A stretch of DNA of 64,000 nucleotides from contig CM069433.1 of the NCBI GenBank assembly GCA_035610365.1, positions 192,518,760 through 192,582,759 of the forward strand. The letters run 5' to 3'. The stretch is from Aquatica leii. Its lineage: Eukaryota; Arthropoda; Insecta; Coleoptera; Lampyridae. Each line of letters starts with the position of its first letter. Position 1 is the first letter of the stretch. Below are positions 12,282-24,799 of the stretch, piece after piece. A model generated the notes under the pieces. It saw only the letters and a list, made by a program, of their open reading frames with translations, ran no database searches and was not told the DNA's origin. The position numbers were made by a program, and so were the translations under genes.

Positions 12282-13243
12282 TTAATTAATTAGTTTTTCT
12301 ATTTCCACAGCTTCGCGGATTAGACTGGGAAAGTAGAAAGGAGTTTTAGCCAACACTTTAGTTTGGTCAAAATTCAGCGTGTGTCCTTGCTTCCACACGT
12401 GTTCTGCCACTGCTGATTTAGTAACTCTGCGGTGTTTGTAGTCAGTCATATGTTCTTTTACTTTAACTTTAATAGAGCGTCCCGTCTTTCCTGTATAACT
12501 AGATCCACAGGAACAAAGAAATTTTGTAACCTCCGGCATGTTTTAGAGCCCCTTGTTTGTCTTTAGCAGAAGTAAACTAGGTGTTCAGGGTATCCTTAGT
12601 CGTAAAGGCAGTTTTAATATTATGCTTCTTTACCACTCTGCTTATTTTGTCTGTCAAACCCATACAATATGGTAAATAAGCGGTGCTAGTAGGAGGTGAT
12701 AAGTCTTCTTTGACTTTTGGATTTATTGCTCTTTTCCATGCGTTTTCAATCTTTACTGAACCCGTATCAATTTTGTTGTAGGGACTCCAACAGTGTTTCC
12801 TTTTCCTTTTGTAGATTTTCATTATCTGACACATGTATAGCTGTTTTGTCTAAAGTATGCAAAACAGTATTTTTCTGTACTTGATGGTGGTGAGATTCGG
12901 CGTTTAAGTATCTATTCGTGTGCGTTTTCTTTCGATAAACGGAATGCCCCAATTTTCCGTTATTTTTCTTTATCACCAGTACATCAAGAAAGGCTAGACT
13001 GCTGTTATGTTGTAACTCCATAGTAAATTTAATGCTTTTATGTGCAGAGTTTAGATGTTGAAAGAACTGATAGTTTATCTTTGCCATGAGGCCAACAAAC
13101 GTATCATCAACATATCTGAACCAAGTGTTTGGCTTTAACTCAACATTTTTCATAATTTCAGTTTCCAAATATTCCATGTAAATATTAGCTATAACTGGAG
13201 AGAGCGGTGAACCCATGGCCGCTCCTTCTACTTGTTTAAACAA
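12282..13243 (-). mobile_element. Penelope-like retroelement: reverse transcriptase plus GIY-YIG endonuclease, 5'-truncated
   Basis: Three consecutive minus-strand frames cover a Penelope-like protein. At 13243-12767 the reverse transcriptase has GAAMGSPLSPVIANIYMEYL, the catalytic box FRYVDDTF, then FTMELQ and AFLDVLV. At 12834-12577 is the linker, with NAWKRAI and LPYCMGLTDKI. At 12539-12282 is the endonuclease, with CSCGSSYTGKTGRSIKVKV...EH, which fits the GIY-YIG fold used by most animal Penelope-like elements to nick target DNA. The N-terminal third of the protein is missing and the frames are offset, so about two breaks inactivate it. It is inserted among Gypsy gag fragments. Identification is strong; subfamily is not resolved. 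Confidence 0.9.
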
Positions 13244-13289
13244 GTTGTAGTTATAACTTAAATAAGTGTTTTTAATAAACCAAATGATT

Positions 13290-13800
13290 TGCTATAGTAA
13301 AGGAGGCGTCACGAGCAAAGATTTAATAATGGACTATCAGGAAGAAACCACTCACAAGTTTAAAGTTGTACCGCCAAATTTTGATGGTAAAGTTCCATGG
13401 TCCAGCTACTACAAGCAGTTTGAAGCCGCAGCTACAGCTAATGGTTGGAGCAACAAGCAGAAAGTGACGTCTTTAATAGTGGAGAAGCTCTTGGAGTCTT
13501 GCAAACTGTTCCTGAGTACCTAAAAGAAATTTACGAACATTTAATTTCACGTTTAGAAATGAGATATGGAGATGCTCATCTATCAAGCTCAAATTAAAAG
13601 TCGGGTTTAGAAAGCTGCCGAAAGTCTTCAAGAGTTTGAAGCTAACATCGCCAGATTAACTTGCGTATCAAACAGCACCAGATACCTTCTTAGAGCAGTT
13701 GGCTATTCAAACCTTTGTAGACGGCTTCCGAGACAGCAAAACGCAGCAGACTCTCCGTAGATTTATCTCCACCACACGCGTTAATCACTTATTTATTTAA
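13290..13800 (+). mobile_element. Ty3/Gypsy fossil fragment, gag region, plus strand
   Basis: An open stretch encodes FKVVPPNFDGKVPWSSYYKQ followed by FEAAATANGWSNKQK. This matches the gag capsid N-terminal motif of an insect Gypsy family and its other copies here at 11690-12030 (-) and 20180-20340 (+). Similarity continues at DNA level for about 250 bp beyond the open part. The fragment is short, lacks pol, and is dead. Confidence 0.8.
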
Positions 13801-13969
13801 ACTTGAAAAATCTTCTTAACACTGCCGTCTTCAAATTTCTGGATTAATATCTATTAATTTAAACACTAACACTTGTTTGCACGGCATTTACACATTTTGG
13901 CGAAACGTTCGCGAATGTTCCACATCCCTCGGTGAACGTTCTGGAAATGTACAAAAACCTCGCAAAAGT

Positions 13970-14240
13970 TCTCGTACGAGAAATAATAATCTTTACAGTA
14001 TTATGAAAATGTCATCCACGTATTGTATCCAACACTTTGGTTTCCACTGCTGTTTCTTCAAAATCGTCCATTAATAAATTTACAGAGAAAGTGGTGATCC
14101 AATGGCTATTCCATCAGTTTGTTCGTGTATGCTGTTGTTGAACGAAAATAAGGTGACGTTTAATTAGTCGATTAAGTTCTTCATTTAAATTTGCTTTTTG
14201 TAATTTAGTTCTAACGTAGACAATTAAAAAACAAACAAAG
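13970..14240 (-). mobile_element. Penelope-like element fragment, minus strand
   Basis: The reverse complement near 14090-14135 reads like EQTDG-IAIGSPLS, the Penelope reverse-transcriptase motif B, followed towards lower coordinates by FEETAVET near 14070-14030. It is a short broken piece of the same superfamily as the copy at 12282-13243 but not the same sequence. Confidence 0.5.
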
Positions 14241-14299
14241 ATAAAAATTTTAGATTAAAATAATGTTAATCAATAATGGTCATCATATGCACAAATAAA

Positions 14300-14700
14300 T
14301 AAAGAAGAGAAGGTACAAGCTTTAACACGGAAAAAACATGTAGAACAAAAAGTGTACGACAGAAATAATTTATTAAATAAACTATAATTATTAAGAAAAC
14401 TTTATCAGTTAAAGCTAGAAAGCAAAACAATGCCAGGATGCACAAGTACTTGAATTGGTAGAAAAACTTAGAGAAGAAGCCAGCTGAGTTCTATGTGACT
14501 GCAAGCCTACTAGATAAATATTTCACTATGGTAACTGCATTAGATGCTCATTCTTATACTGAACACACGTACAAATAAGAAAACTCAGTGATGAGTACAA
14601 GAAAAAGATTGATGTTTGCAAAGAAAAAAAAACGAAGATGCACTGAAAGTAAATAAAGAAAAATACTCTTAGTTTTATATTAAAATGTCTCAAAGCCTCG
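14300..14700 (+). mobile_element. Possible Ty1/Copia-type gag fossil fragment
   Basis: Scattered plus-strand fragments resemble a Copia-like gag: blocks like LYQLKLES, then EKKPAEFYVTASLL, MVTALDAHS, and DEYKKKIDVCKEKK followed by EDALKVNKEK. No zinc knuckle, integrase or reverse transcriptase follows. The assignment rests on remembered gag motifs only and the copy is clearly broken. Confidence 0.35.
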
Positions 14701-15114
14701 AGATCGTTCAAAACTATTGCCAAAAGAAACAGAATGTGCTAGTTCCAGATAAGGTAAAAATATAAAAGGTATCTGAAAGAAACTGAAGTTTAGTCTAGTC
14801 AAAAGTTTTAAGAAAATTTTGGCAGACTAAATAAATAAGATTTTAACGTGCGTGTCAGTGTAAATAAATAGTGTAGATAAACTAAAACGTATCCGCGAGT
14901 TTTAAAATTTGTTACAACATGTTTCAAAGTTGCAGAACCAGTTCAAATAATAATGCAGAAATTTGGAATTAAATTTCAATTAACTGTACCATACTGTAGT
15001 CAATCAAATATTATTTTTGAACAAGAAACTTTTGTGGAGTCTGCTCGATGCATGCTGTAACTGTCATTGGATTTGTTGCGTATTTCTTTGTCGACCCTCG
15101 TATTTAGAATAGTT

Positions 15115-15264
15115 TTAACTTGACTAATTAACAAAATTAAACTCTTTGCTCAAGAACAGACATAAAAACAATTCAGTTTTTCTTTCTGGTCAGAAAGAAA
15201 AACTGAGTAGTTTTTTATGCCTCTCCTTGAGCGAAAAATTTAAATTTGTTAATTAAAGTTAAAT
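15115..15264. repeat. Long hairpin of about 75-bp arms, MITE-like
   Basis: Two arms meet at a 2-bp loop (15189-15190). TCAGTTTTTCTTTCTG pairs with CAGAAAGAAAAACTGA, and the match continues outward with small gaps through ...CTCAAG.../...CTTGAG... to TTAACTT...TAATTAAC on both sides. Such near-perfect palindromes are usual for small MITEs or foldback remnants. I could not identify a clear target duplication. Confidence 0.75.
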
Positions 15265-18200
15265 AAGGAAGATAAAGAAACCTTGCCATTTTAATTTGAC
15301 GTTTACGTATCGTCAAGATTTGAATGCTTTGGATTAAGTTGTTTGATATAGCTTAAATCATTTTTTACATTTCAAATTTTAAGTAATTTTTGTTTTCAAT
15401 TATTTTATGGTTTTACACATCCGTTTGTCGATTTAGGCCAATCTTTGACCCCTTAAGGATCGTAAAGTTGTATGTTTAGGGTTACGTGTTTATAGATTGC
15501 CGTTTAGCTTCTGGGGCCGTTCACCCGCAGCTTGCATCAGAAAACAAAATTACCACAAGTGTTCACAATTTACTTTTATTGCAAAAGATTTTATTCAAAT
15601 TTAAATCGTAATCAGTGTAACTTAAAGGTTTTAAACTACTCAAAGTAAATTTTCTGCATAACTTTTACTGGATCAAGACCCTAGGAGCTAGCTGTGTCCT
15701 TAATTAACGTCCACAGCGAGTTTTAGTATTTTATTTCCGTTTTTGAGATTTCCGAAATAATTACAAATTTATATTATGAGATAATCCACATCTTTATCAC
15801 TAAAAACCCAACCAACATAAGACAACGTATCAAATTTAGCAATTTATAACATTTTATTAAGTTTGAAAGCCAAGGGTATAAAAAAAATCTAGAAAAAACA
15901 TAGCTAGAAAACAGAACGACAGATGAAATAATTATTGGCCACTACAACAAAAGTTAAAAAAATGATATTTTAGATTTAAAATCAGATAAAATAACTATTT
16001 ATCAAACAGTTACGTTTAATAAATTTTTAAATCAACTATTTCAAAAAATCCATTGTTGTAAAAACAATTTAAAAGAAACCTAAAGATAGTTGCAACCTAA
16101 ATACAGAGTGTCTCTAAAAATCACCGACAACCTGGTAAAGTGAGGTCCTCAGAACCAAATTAAGGCAATTTCCCTTGTTGAAATTATATCTTAAAATGCA
16201 CCCCTAAAAAGTTATACGCTCTCAACGTTGAATTTAAAATGTAAAAAGATTTGATAAAAGTTTCAAGAAAATTGCACCACTAGAACTATCCGTTCAACAA
16301 TTGACGTCTATTTCCAACCCTTAAATTTTTTTGCAAAATAATTTACGAAGTTTCTGTTTTATTTTAGTAATACATTTTTAAATAAAATAGCGTTGTCTCT
16401 TAAAGTTTTTTTTAATCAGCTGTTCTTGAGAAACTTATTCATTTTGTAGTAGGCTGCATTTTCAAATCAAAACAGTTAATTGTCAAATTGTCAAACGCTA
16501 CTTGAGTAAAACGTGTTTTTGCAGTTTTTTTACAAAAAAAAGGAAAAAAGTGCTTCAATTTCTGCAAACTTAACCCAGAATAAAGTAAAGTAACGGCTCT
16601 GATATCTGGGAGTGACGTGAGTAAAACAATTAGTACAAATCAGCCTATTTTCAGCGTGCAGAATATTACATTTAAAAAGGGCGCCAGAACCAGAATAGCT
16701 GCTATTTCATATTAGAACACAACTGAAGAAATAGAAGTACAACACATATAAGCTAACAAGTAAATTTATTTTGGAATTGTCATCTGTAAAATATAAAATC
16801 AATAATATCCTGAAATGCGAAATTACAGTAATGAGAGATTAAGAGAGAGTTAGGTAAAAAACTGTTCTACAAAGCAAATATAGGCAATTTAAAAAAGTGA
16901 TATAAATAATTAGTGGTTGAATAAAAATGGCGCACAGCCAATCAAGCCACAGAGCTTAAATAATTTAACACCGAATATTTGTGATAACAAAACACATATA
17001 CTCGGTCATAGTTCCTACGATCGACAACAAATTGTGACAAGCCAAATTCCTGTAGTTTCCTCATCATAATAATGTGCTTGACATATTGGTGTCAAAAACA
17101 AACTCAACAACTCCCGCCAGTTTACGACGACGATGTTTTAAGAGAATAGCAAGATTCAATCCACAAAAGAATTAATAAACGTGTTATTAGATACGGTCAT
17201 AAATGCTAGAAACGACTAAAGAAAATTAAATGTAACCGCAAAACGTAAATGTGCATCATACCTTAGCCATTTTTCCTATAAGCATCGATTGATTTTACAT
17301 TTAATATTTTTTATAAAATGATTGGATAGCCCAGAATTTTAAAAACTTTACTGAGCATTGCGTGATATGTGTGTGCGTAAAATAACCAAAATAAAAATAA
17401 ATTCAATGGTACCAACTGCATTATATCGATCTAAAAACAGTGAAAAAGCTCTAGTGCGAGTTGATAAAAATGCATCAAGAAACAGCAATAAAAAGGAAGT
17501 AGAATTCTTTGATGCAGAAGATTAAGAAAAATTATTTTTTTGTCACAACACAGAATAAACATACTCTTAGTATTCGCTTTAAAATGTAATCAAATGTCAG
17601 TTGAGAAATTGATTTTAAAAAAGAATTAAAACACACAGGATCATGTCAAACATCATTGTCAAATGGAGTATAAATAAAACGAAAGGTTTTAATCCATAAA
17701 CATATGAGAAAATTAAAAGAAACTAGTTTTATATTACGTGACTAATGAAAATTAGACTTTCTGATTCGTTTATAAAAAAAAATGTCGTATTAATGTAGTT
17801 AGATGTAATTTTATGGTATAGTGCTACTTGTTCTCTTAGTATTTAAGACCACTTCCACAAATTAAAAACCTAATGTAATCTGCTTAACATATCCATAAAG
17901 ACATAAAACGTTACATAAAAGCAAACGAATTAACATAGTGTATTAAAACTAGTGAAAATACGAAGAGTAAGAATACTAAGTACTCGATTTAGCTAATTAC
18001 ACAATCAATCTCAATTTATTAAGTGAAATTTCTTAATTTAAAGGTAAAACGTTGTGAAGCGCTAATTTATATTAAATTATTCACTGCGGTGCATGAAACT
18101 ATCGTATTTAAACACAACAAAAACTCGAATATTCATAGTGTCTGGGTCTATATGCTAAATACAAAATTATCCAAAAAACAAACTGCGTTAACAATAATCC

Positions 18201-19000
18201 CTCGACTAAAATTATAAAATAAATTTAAACAGATTTTATCGATCGTACATAAAGTAGATTGAGAACGTCTGCGCTTAATACGAATAAACAAAACAAACAG
18301 AAGCAAATACAAGAAACACTAATAGACATTGAAAAGTTTTTATAAGAGCAATGTCTAAAACTTTTAAATTGGAGTTTGTCTGGAGCAAAGTAAACAAAAG
18401 TATATGCGGCATGTGTAAGTGGCAACGTTTAAAAGTCGTCGTAAGAAGTTTGCAACAAAACAATAAATATAAAAAGTCTAAATAAAAAATCGTTAATTGC
18501 CATAAATTGTGTTTTGCATTAGATAGTATATATCTACAATATATAAAATAGTAAATTCATTCATTATTTTTATATCAAACAAAAGATTACAGTTACTATA
18601 TAACGCAGTATTTAAACTGTATGTTTCATTCAGATTCGTTTGTTTTATTATTGTTGCTAAAGATAATAGCTTGGAGAAATCATTTAAATTTTAGATACAC
18701 AAATTATATTATTCATAAAAAGCCATAAACTCTCTTTACTCAAAACTGTTAGACGTAACTGATAATGCTACAAAAGTATTCTTAACATTTTCCCGTCTTT
18801 AATTAGCAATTTAGTCAGTTGAACTACTTTATAAAAATATTTCAATACTTTAAATAATAACTTAACTTGCAACGTCTAAATCTTCCAATCAAAATTTCAA
18901 AGAAAATAATTGTTGATGTGACGAAAAATGCCAATTACACAAGTTACCAAATGCTGATGAATAATAATAATATAATAATGAAGCGAATATAAGTTTCGAG
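15265..19000. other. Gene-free AT-rich stretch with one mariner-type end
   Basis: I see no gene here. At about 16108 the sequence ACAGAGTGTCTCTAAAAATC resembles the terminal repeat of the long-TIR mariner group seen at 32604 and 35731, but no partner end was found. Small frames near 17407 and 18023-18463 show no known motif. Confidence 0.5.
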
Positions 19001-19019
19001 ATCATTTAAGATGATTTGA

Positions 19020-19625
19020 GGTAATTGCCGGAATGTTCTCAAAGCAGATAAAACAAAAATATAAAAAGCGTCTCCTTCAGACTAAAGTTCTCGTTGGTAA
19101 CTATAGATGGCCACTAACAATATGCTGGTCATATCTCAACGGTGCCACCTGTGGCTATAAAAACTATGTCGCTCTAAAAAATCATTACAAAGTTAGGAAA
19201 GCTGGGATGATGATAGATATATTATATGAAACTTAATTAATTAAGCTCTTTTGCGCTTCTCCCAGCAATTCATTTTTGCGAGAGTACACTCACAATTTTG
19301 CTTTATACTTTAAAAAGGACATATGATATCAGTCATATTTCAGGATCGGAAAATTTGTCCACGTCCGAAAAATTTTACTTAACTCAACCTTTGCTGAATC
19401 AAGATAGAGAAATAATTATAGATTTGATAAATGTCTTTGCAACTGACAGAATTTTTTCTTACGCAAAATACATATGCGACTGATACTATTCAACCAAACA
19501 AAGTAGTACCCCTGGAGCTAAGACAATTACCTCTAGAAATGTTCCAGTCTTCCTTTGTCAGAAAAAAACGTGATAAGGTAAACAAAAGAGAGGCGTTATC
19601 CGCAAACATTGTTTATAAATATTGA
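19020..19625 (+). other. Unrecognised short open frames ahead of a Gypsy fossil
   Basis: Three overlapping plus-strand frames (19033-19236, 19298-19483, 19431-19625) encode 60-67 residues each without a motif I recognise. They precede the gag leader of the Gypsy fossil and could be decayed retroelement sequence or chance frames. No function is claimed. Confidence 0.25.
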
Positions 19626-19879
19626 GCGATAGTCATAGATAAATTACTTATAAATTGTTTTTCTTAAATATCTTAAGATTCTATTAGTTTAACTGAAAAT
19701 TAGTTGTTTTAAATAAATTAGTTTTAAAAATCTCATACATTCGTATAAGTTGTAGGACAATCTTACGATAAGTAATTTAATAATGTGTTAATAAACAAGT
19801 GAATAGTACGTATTCGCGTTAGTTTGTTGGAATTCATTAAGCCTATAATAAGGAATCGATCGTTCTAAAATTCTCAAAA

Positions 19880-22800
19880 AATAAAAGAAATATGAATTAG
19901 CATTGAGAGTCAAATAAAAACCATCGAAGAACAAATACAGTCTAGTAAAGAAAACCAAATTAAAATTGTTGCAGAAACTTAAGCAGATATGTAAAATTTA
20001 AGAGAAGAAATACACAGTTTAAAAAACGGAAAACCATCTATGAATGACAAAATAAAAACAATAGAGGGCAAATTGAAAGACAGAATAAAACTGCTTGAAG
20101 AGAAGCTAAATAAAATTAATTACTATGGTCAAGGGAGCGTCACGAACGAAGAGTTATAAATATATCATCGGGAAAAAAACCACTAATAAGTTTACAATTG
20201 TACCTCCAAATTTTAATGGTAAAGTTCCATGGTCAACCTACCGCAAACAAGTTAAAGCCGCAGCTATAGCTAATGGTTGGAACAACAAGCAAAAAACAAC
20301 GTGTCCTTACTTGGAAAAGCGCTTGGAATTTTGCGGACTGTTTCTGAACACCTTCATGGAAATTACGAACTGTCAATTTTACGTTTAGAAAATAGATATG
20401 GAGATGCTCATCTTCAACAGGTGTACCAAGCCTAAATAATCAGTCGAATTCAAAAAACTGAGAAGAGTCTTTAAGAGTTTGAGACTGACATTGCCAGGTT
20501 GATACGGCGTATCCTACTTCACCCGATACTTTCGTAAAGCAATTAGCTATTCAAATTCAAATTGTAAAAACGCAGCAGACTCTACAGTAAGCTCAAACTA
20601 AGACGCTGCATTACGTTCTAATCCTTGGTGTTTGAAGAAACGAAACCACACTATAAGCTCCGCTATGCTGCAAAAGTACCCGCGCCACTACAAGAAAGCA
20701 TCGAGGAAACAGTGCGACGTATGTTTCGCAAACAAGTAGCTCGTGGAAAAAAAGTGACGTGCTGAAACTCTAGAGAAGTAGGCCACTTATGACGACGCTG
20801 TACTAAATCCAAAAAAGACCAGCAGAGCGCCCGGAAAACTAGAACAAATCGGCGAAATCGTATAAAATCAAATTTAACGAGCTATTTTTCGAAGATTACA
20901 ATTCAGTTGCCATCACCATAGACCAATTGCACAACGACGGGAGCAACGAAGACCATCATTCGTCCTGTCATGTTATTGGAAAATAACAGTACGACTTCGA
21001 ACGGCGACGAGCGAAGAAATACTTACTCACGGACAAGTAAATGTGACCATTGGTTTGAGAAGTTGAGTACTCGACCATCAAGTACTGGTAGCAAACATCA
21101 CTAAAGAAGTTATCTTGGAAATGAACATTATAAAGAAGTATGAGCTAAGATAAGAACGTCTTCCAGGTTTGGACCGTGTCAATGTTGTAACCGAAGTTGC
21201 CAACGTTTCGCCCACACGTTGGCAACTTCGGTTACAACATTGACACGGTCCAAACCCGAAAGACGTTTTTATCTTAGTATAGACTCCGGCCGTGGAAGCC
21301 TTCGCTATTACAAGAAGTATGAGTTCCATTTATATATGAAAAACGATGTCCATAAGATTGACGGTGAAAAAATTCCTTTTCATTCGTCACAGAAAGCAAC
21401 CGTGCAAGTCTTATTGCGTGAAACATGACTGTTTAAAAGGACTGAAAGTGTGCTAATGGTACCCGTAGATAGAAATCTCCGGAAAGACTGCATTTGCGCT
21501 ATTAAATAAATGGAAAAGGAATTGATGAAAAAGAAACTACCGGTTGGCAAAAAATTAGTACGAGTGAGAAACACAGATCCAGTAAGGATCCTGAACTTAG
21601 ATCCGGTAACATTGAAAAATAGGTCGTGGTAGACCAATATACACCAGTATCTCAAATTATGAAATATGTAAATTCTGGTGAAGCTACGTTGCCAAAGAAG
21701 TGCGAAACGTATATTATATATTCTTACTTGCCAAAACCTCAGGCAAAACCAGCTGGCTAAAGTCAAAACACTTATCCAGCAGTATCAAGATGTGTTTGCG
21801 CTGAAGAGTAGTTCCAAAAGAACAACTGACGTGGTAAAGCACAAAATTATTACTAGAGACGCTCGGCCGATACAACAACATCTATGCCGACTTTCTCTGG
21901 CAACAAGAGAACTGACGTGGTAAAGCACAAAATAAATACCGCAAACGCTCGACCCACACGACAACTTTTTTTAGCAAAACGAGAAAAAACCGAACAAATA
22001 ATTAAGGATATAGAAAGAGAAAGTGTGATTTAAACAGTCCATAACCGTTTCCAGTAATACCAGTAAACCAAAAAGATGAGTCAACAAAGTTTTGTGTAGA
22101 CTACAAACAGCTGAACGATGTGTCCAAAAAGAAAAGTTGCCCTTTACGGAAAATTGACGATATTTTAAACACTCTGTCAGAACCCCGGTAGTTTTCCAGG
22201 TTCGATTTGAAGAGTGGTTACTGGCAAAAATAAATGAATCTTAAGGACCGTAAAAAACAGCGTTTACATTTGAAACTGGTTTGTGGCAGTTCACTGTTAT
22301 GACCTTCGGTCTGTGTAACGCTTCTGCAACATTCGACCGTTTGATGGAGACCATCTTGCACTGTTTTGGAAGATGTGCTTGTTTTATCTAGACGACGTAA
22401 TTATAGTTAGAAAGTCGTGAGAAACGCATTTGAACTATCTAAAAGAATTGTTCCAACGTCTACGTGAGGCAAACCTAAAACTGAACCCAAAGAAGTGCTA
22501 CGTATTTTAGAAGGAAGAGAATACCTTGGCTACGTCATATCTAGAAATGGAGTAAAAATTGGTCCCGACAAAGATCCAACAGTTGAGACCATCTTGCAAG
22601 AACTGTTTTAGAAGACGTGCTGGGTTAATCTAGACGACTTGATTGACGGAAGGTCGTTTGAAAATTGACCGAAAAAAAAGCAAAATGTAAATGTAATGAA
22701 TACTGCAAAAAAGTTTTCCATTAACTAAAATAGACCCTGGTCATTTCACTCATTTTAAATTATCTAAAAGAACATAGAAAATTTGATTTGGATACCGACG

Positions 22801-23720
22801 CAAGTAATCTAGCCATAGGTACAGTCAATTGACCATTGACAAGTGCAATAGACAAAAATCTTCGCGTATTTTAGCAAGATTTTATACAGGCCAGAAAAAA
22901 TTAACTAGTAAAAAGCTGTTAACGGTCGTCAATTCCATACAACACTTTAACAAATATTTGTATAGACGAAAATTTTTACTAAGAACGAACCACGCCGCAT
23001 TAAAGTGTGTACTGGAATCCGAAAAGACAAGTACTAAGATGGATTGAGAGATTGCAAGAATATGACTATGACACAGAATGCCGTGCCAGAAACAGTAATC
23101 GGAACGTTGATGCCTTGGCCAGAAAACCATGTCCGGCAGATTGCAGCTATGGTTGATGAGCAGTTGCGTCGCGAACAAGAAAACGATCCCGAAGTAACAG
23201 CACTACTGAACTGGAAAGCAAACGGCCGATGACCAACCTAGGAAGAAGTGAGTGCTTTGGGTAGAAACATTTAAGCATACTGGGCGCAGTGATACTTTTT
23301 AAGAGTAGAAACAGTATTTTTAAGCGATCTCTAGAGACTATCAAAAACACAAAAAACAGACTACAGTTGGTTGTGTCGAAGAGCTACGTGTCAGAAATGT
23401 TGCGACATCTGCACGATGGTATATCAAGAAGACACTTTGGCATGAAGAAAACATTAGAGCAAGTACGAGAAATATTATATTAAGTAATCTGCAAAGAAGA
23501 CATCATGAAATAGTGCCGTAAGTGCACGGTCTGCGCATCCAAAAACGTCTTAACGGTAAAGCGCAAAACACCAATAAAATAGTGTAACGAAGCCTTTTAG
23601 AAAAAGTAATAATCGACATCGCAGGACCGTTCCCAGAATCTGATTCGGGAAACAAATACATCTTGGTAACGATGGATTATTTCACGAAAAGAACAAACCC
23701 AACAACAAATGTATTGGTTT
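19880..23720 (+). mobile_element. Ty3/Gypsy retrotransposon fossil, gag-pol order preserved
   Basis: Parts appear in the order of a Gypsy element. First is a coiled-coil-like gag leader (19890-20115, rich in I/K/E with ESQIKTIEEQIQ). Next are the gag motif FTIVPPNFNGKVPWSTY (20190), a zinc-knuckle and protease region (20740-21420), reverse transcriptase (22060-22600, with STKFCVDYKQLND and EYLGYVISRNGVKIGPDK), and RNase H (about 22780-23040, with LTSKKLLTVV and FLLRTNHAALKCVL). Last come the integrase zinc-binding segment (23370-23480, with MLRHLHDG-ISRRHFG and KTLEQVREI) and the start of the core (about 23600-23700). It is heavily broken with many interruptions and is certainly dead. A Penelope-derived palindrome sits inside the protease region. 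LTRs were not clearly identified. Confidence 0.85.
21133..21323. mobile_element. Penelope-type terminal-repeat palindrome with 12-bp target duplication
   Basis: A 167-bp insert (21145-21311) is flanked by AAGAAGTATGAG on both sides (21133-21144 and 21312-21323). Inside, 21145-21206 and 21215-21277 are inverted copies of about 62 bp around an 8-bp loop. Shared blocks include GGTTTGGACCGTGTCAATG and CCGAAGTTGCCAACGT. The arms match the Penelope-type repeat at 63535-63640 (GGACCGTGTCA, GCCAACGTTTCGCCCAC, CTTCCACGGCCGGA). It interrupts the protease region of the Gypsy fossil. Frames on both strands here are mirror images and not genes. Confidence 0.8.
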
Positions 23721-24594
23721 TATAATTGTGTAGGGAAAATATCATTTCAGTAACTCTCTCATGCCCGAGGCGCACTTAAAATTTCGTTATTCCTCACTAA
23801 ACTGAACTAATTATTTAAAAAAGTTCGTCAAATAAAACCTTTACAAAAGAGATACGAAAATACTGTCGGAAATATAAGCAACTGCCTAATAAACTTTGTC
23901 TCAGTAGTTTTACGTCATTTCGGAACAAACTGATATTTCAGATTGATTTCTCAAAAAATTATCTAACCAAATTTAGCGGTAAGAACCAGTCAATGCATTT
24001 TGAAAGGTCTAAGAAGCTATTTTCTTGACATACTATGGTATACTAGGTTTATGGAAATCTCAAAGGTCGCAGTTTCTTTTCCGTAAGCAGAAATTTACAG
24101 CTCCAAGCTCATGCTATATGAAAACACATGAGATGATTGTAACTGAGTTTTTCCTCGGCAAATCCAGTGATCAACAAAATGCATTTTCTTTCGGACGGCC
24201 CCACGTCTCAATACAAAGACAGATCTAACATCTTTATCTCATAACGCAAATACCAACTAAATGTTTGAGCACATCAGATAGAACGTTAGTGAGAAAAAGT
24301 GCTATAGACGGAGTTAGGGTTGTCCTGAACAGCACTGCTCACTTATTTTAAATAGACGTGATGTATCTTTAACACCTTTAGTTTTTATTGAAAAATTAAT
24401 TTTTTTTACACCTTTGGAAAGTTACTGATGAAAAGATTTTTGAAATAAAATCTAATGCGCCTAAAAAATAAATGCTGTTCCAGAAATAATGTCAACATGG
24501 TCAAAGAAGACGTCCTCAAATGTATATCTCCAGAAGCTTAGTTGTTTTACCTGCGAAATCTTCAGAGCTCGTTTACAAAGCACTCTCTAACAAA
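23720..24594. other. Unassigned stretch between Gypsy and hAT remnants
   Basis: The Gypsy similarity ends in the integrase core. Beyond it the 67-codon frame at 24025-24228 has no firm motif. It might be worn upstream sequence of the hAT remnant that follows. Confidence 0.3.
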
Positions 24595-24790
24595 TAAATT
24601 TAAATTCACTTAATTGACGTCTTGTGAAGTGGAACGCACGTTTTCCGCCTACAAATTAGCGTTAGCAGATAAAAGACGAAGTTTTATTTTAGATTAACCT
24701 AAGGTGAGTATGACCAAACATTTGTTGAATATTTTCACAACAGATTGCGATGGGCCATTAATAAAATTCATTTACAAAATACTCTAACCA
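24595..24790 (+). pseudogene. hAT transposase C-terminal (dimerisation) remnant
   Basis: The translation contains LTSCEVERTFSAYKLALADK followed by RRSF, in the same frame. The pattern S-C-E/D-V-E-R-x-F-S-x-Y-K-x-x-L-x-D-x-R-R is the C-terminal dimerisation motif of hAT transposases, often annotated in insects next to CGGBP1-like proteins. In-frame stops occur on both sides and the catalytic region cannot be followed upstream with confidence. It is a dead fragment. Confidence 0.65.
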
Positions 24791-24799
24791 AATCGTAGC

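Noticed and set aside
21078-21428. Frames of 69-83 codons on both strands sharing words such as SVTTLTRSKP
   Set aside because: They arise from a palindromic insert; the matching text at 63478-63669 is shared repeat DNA.
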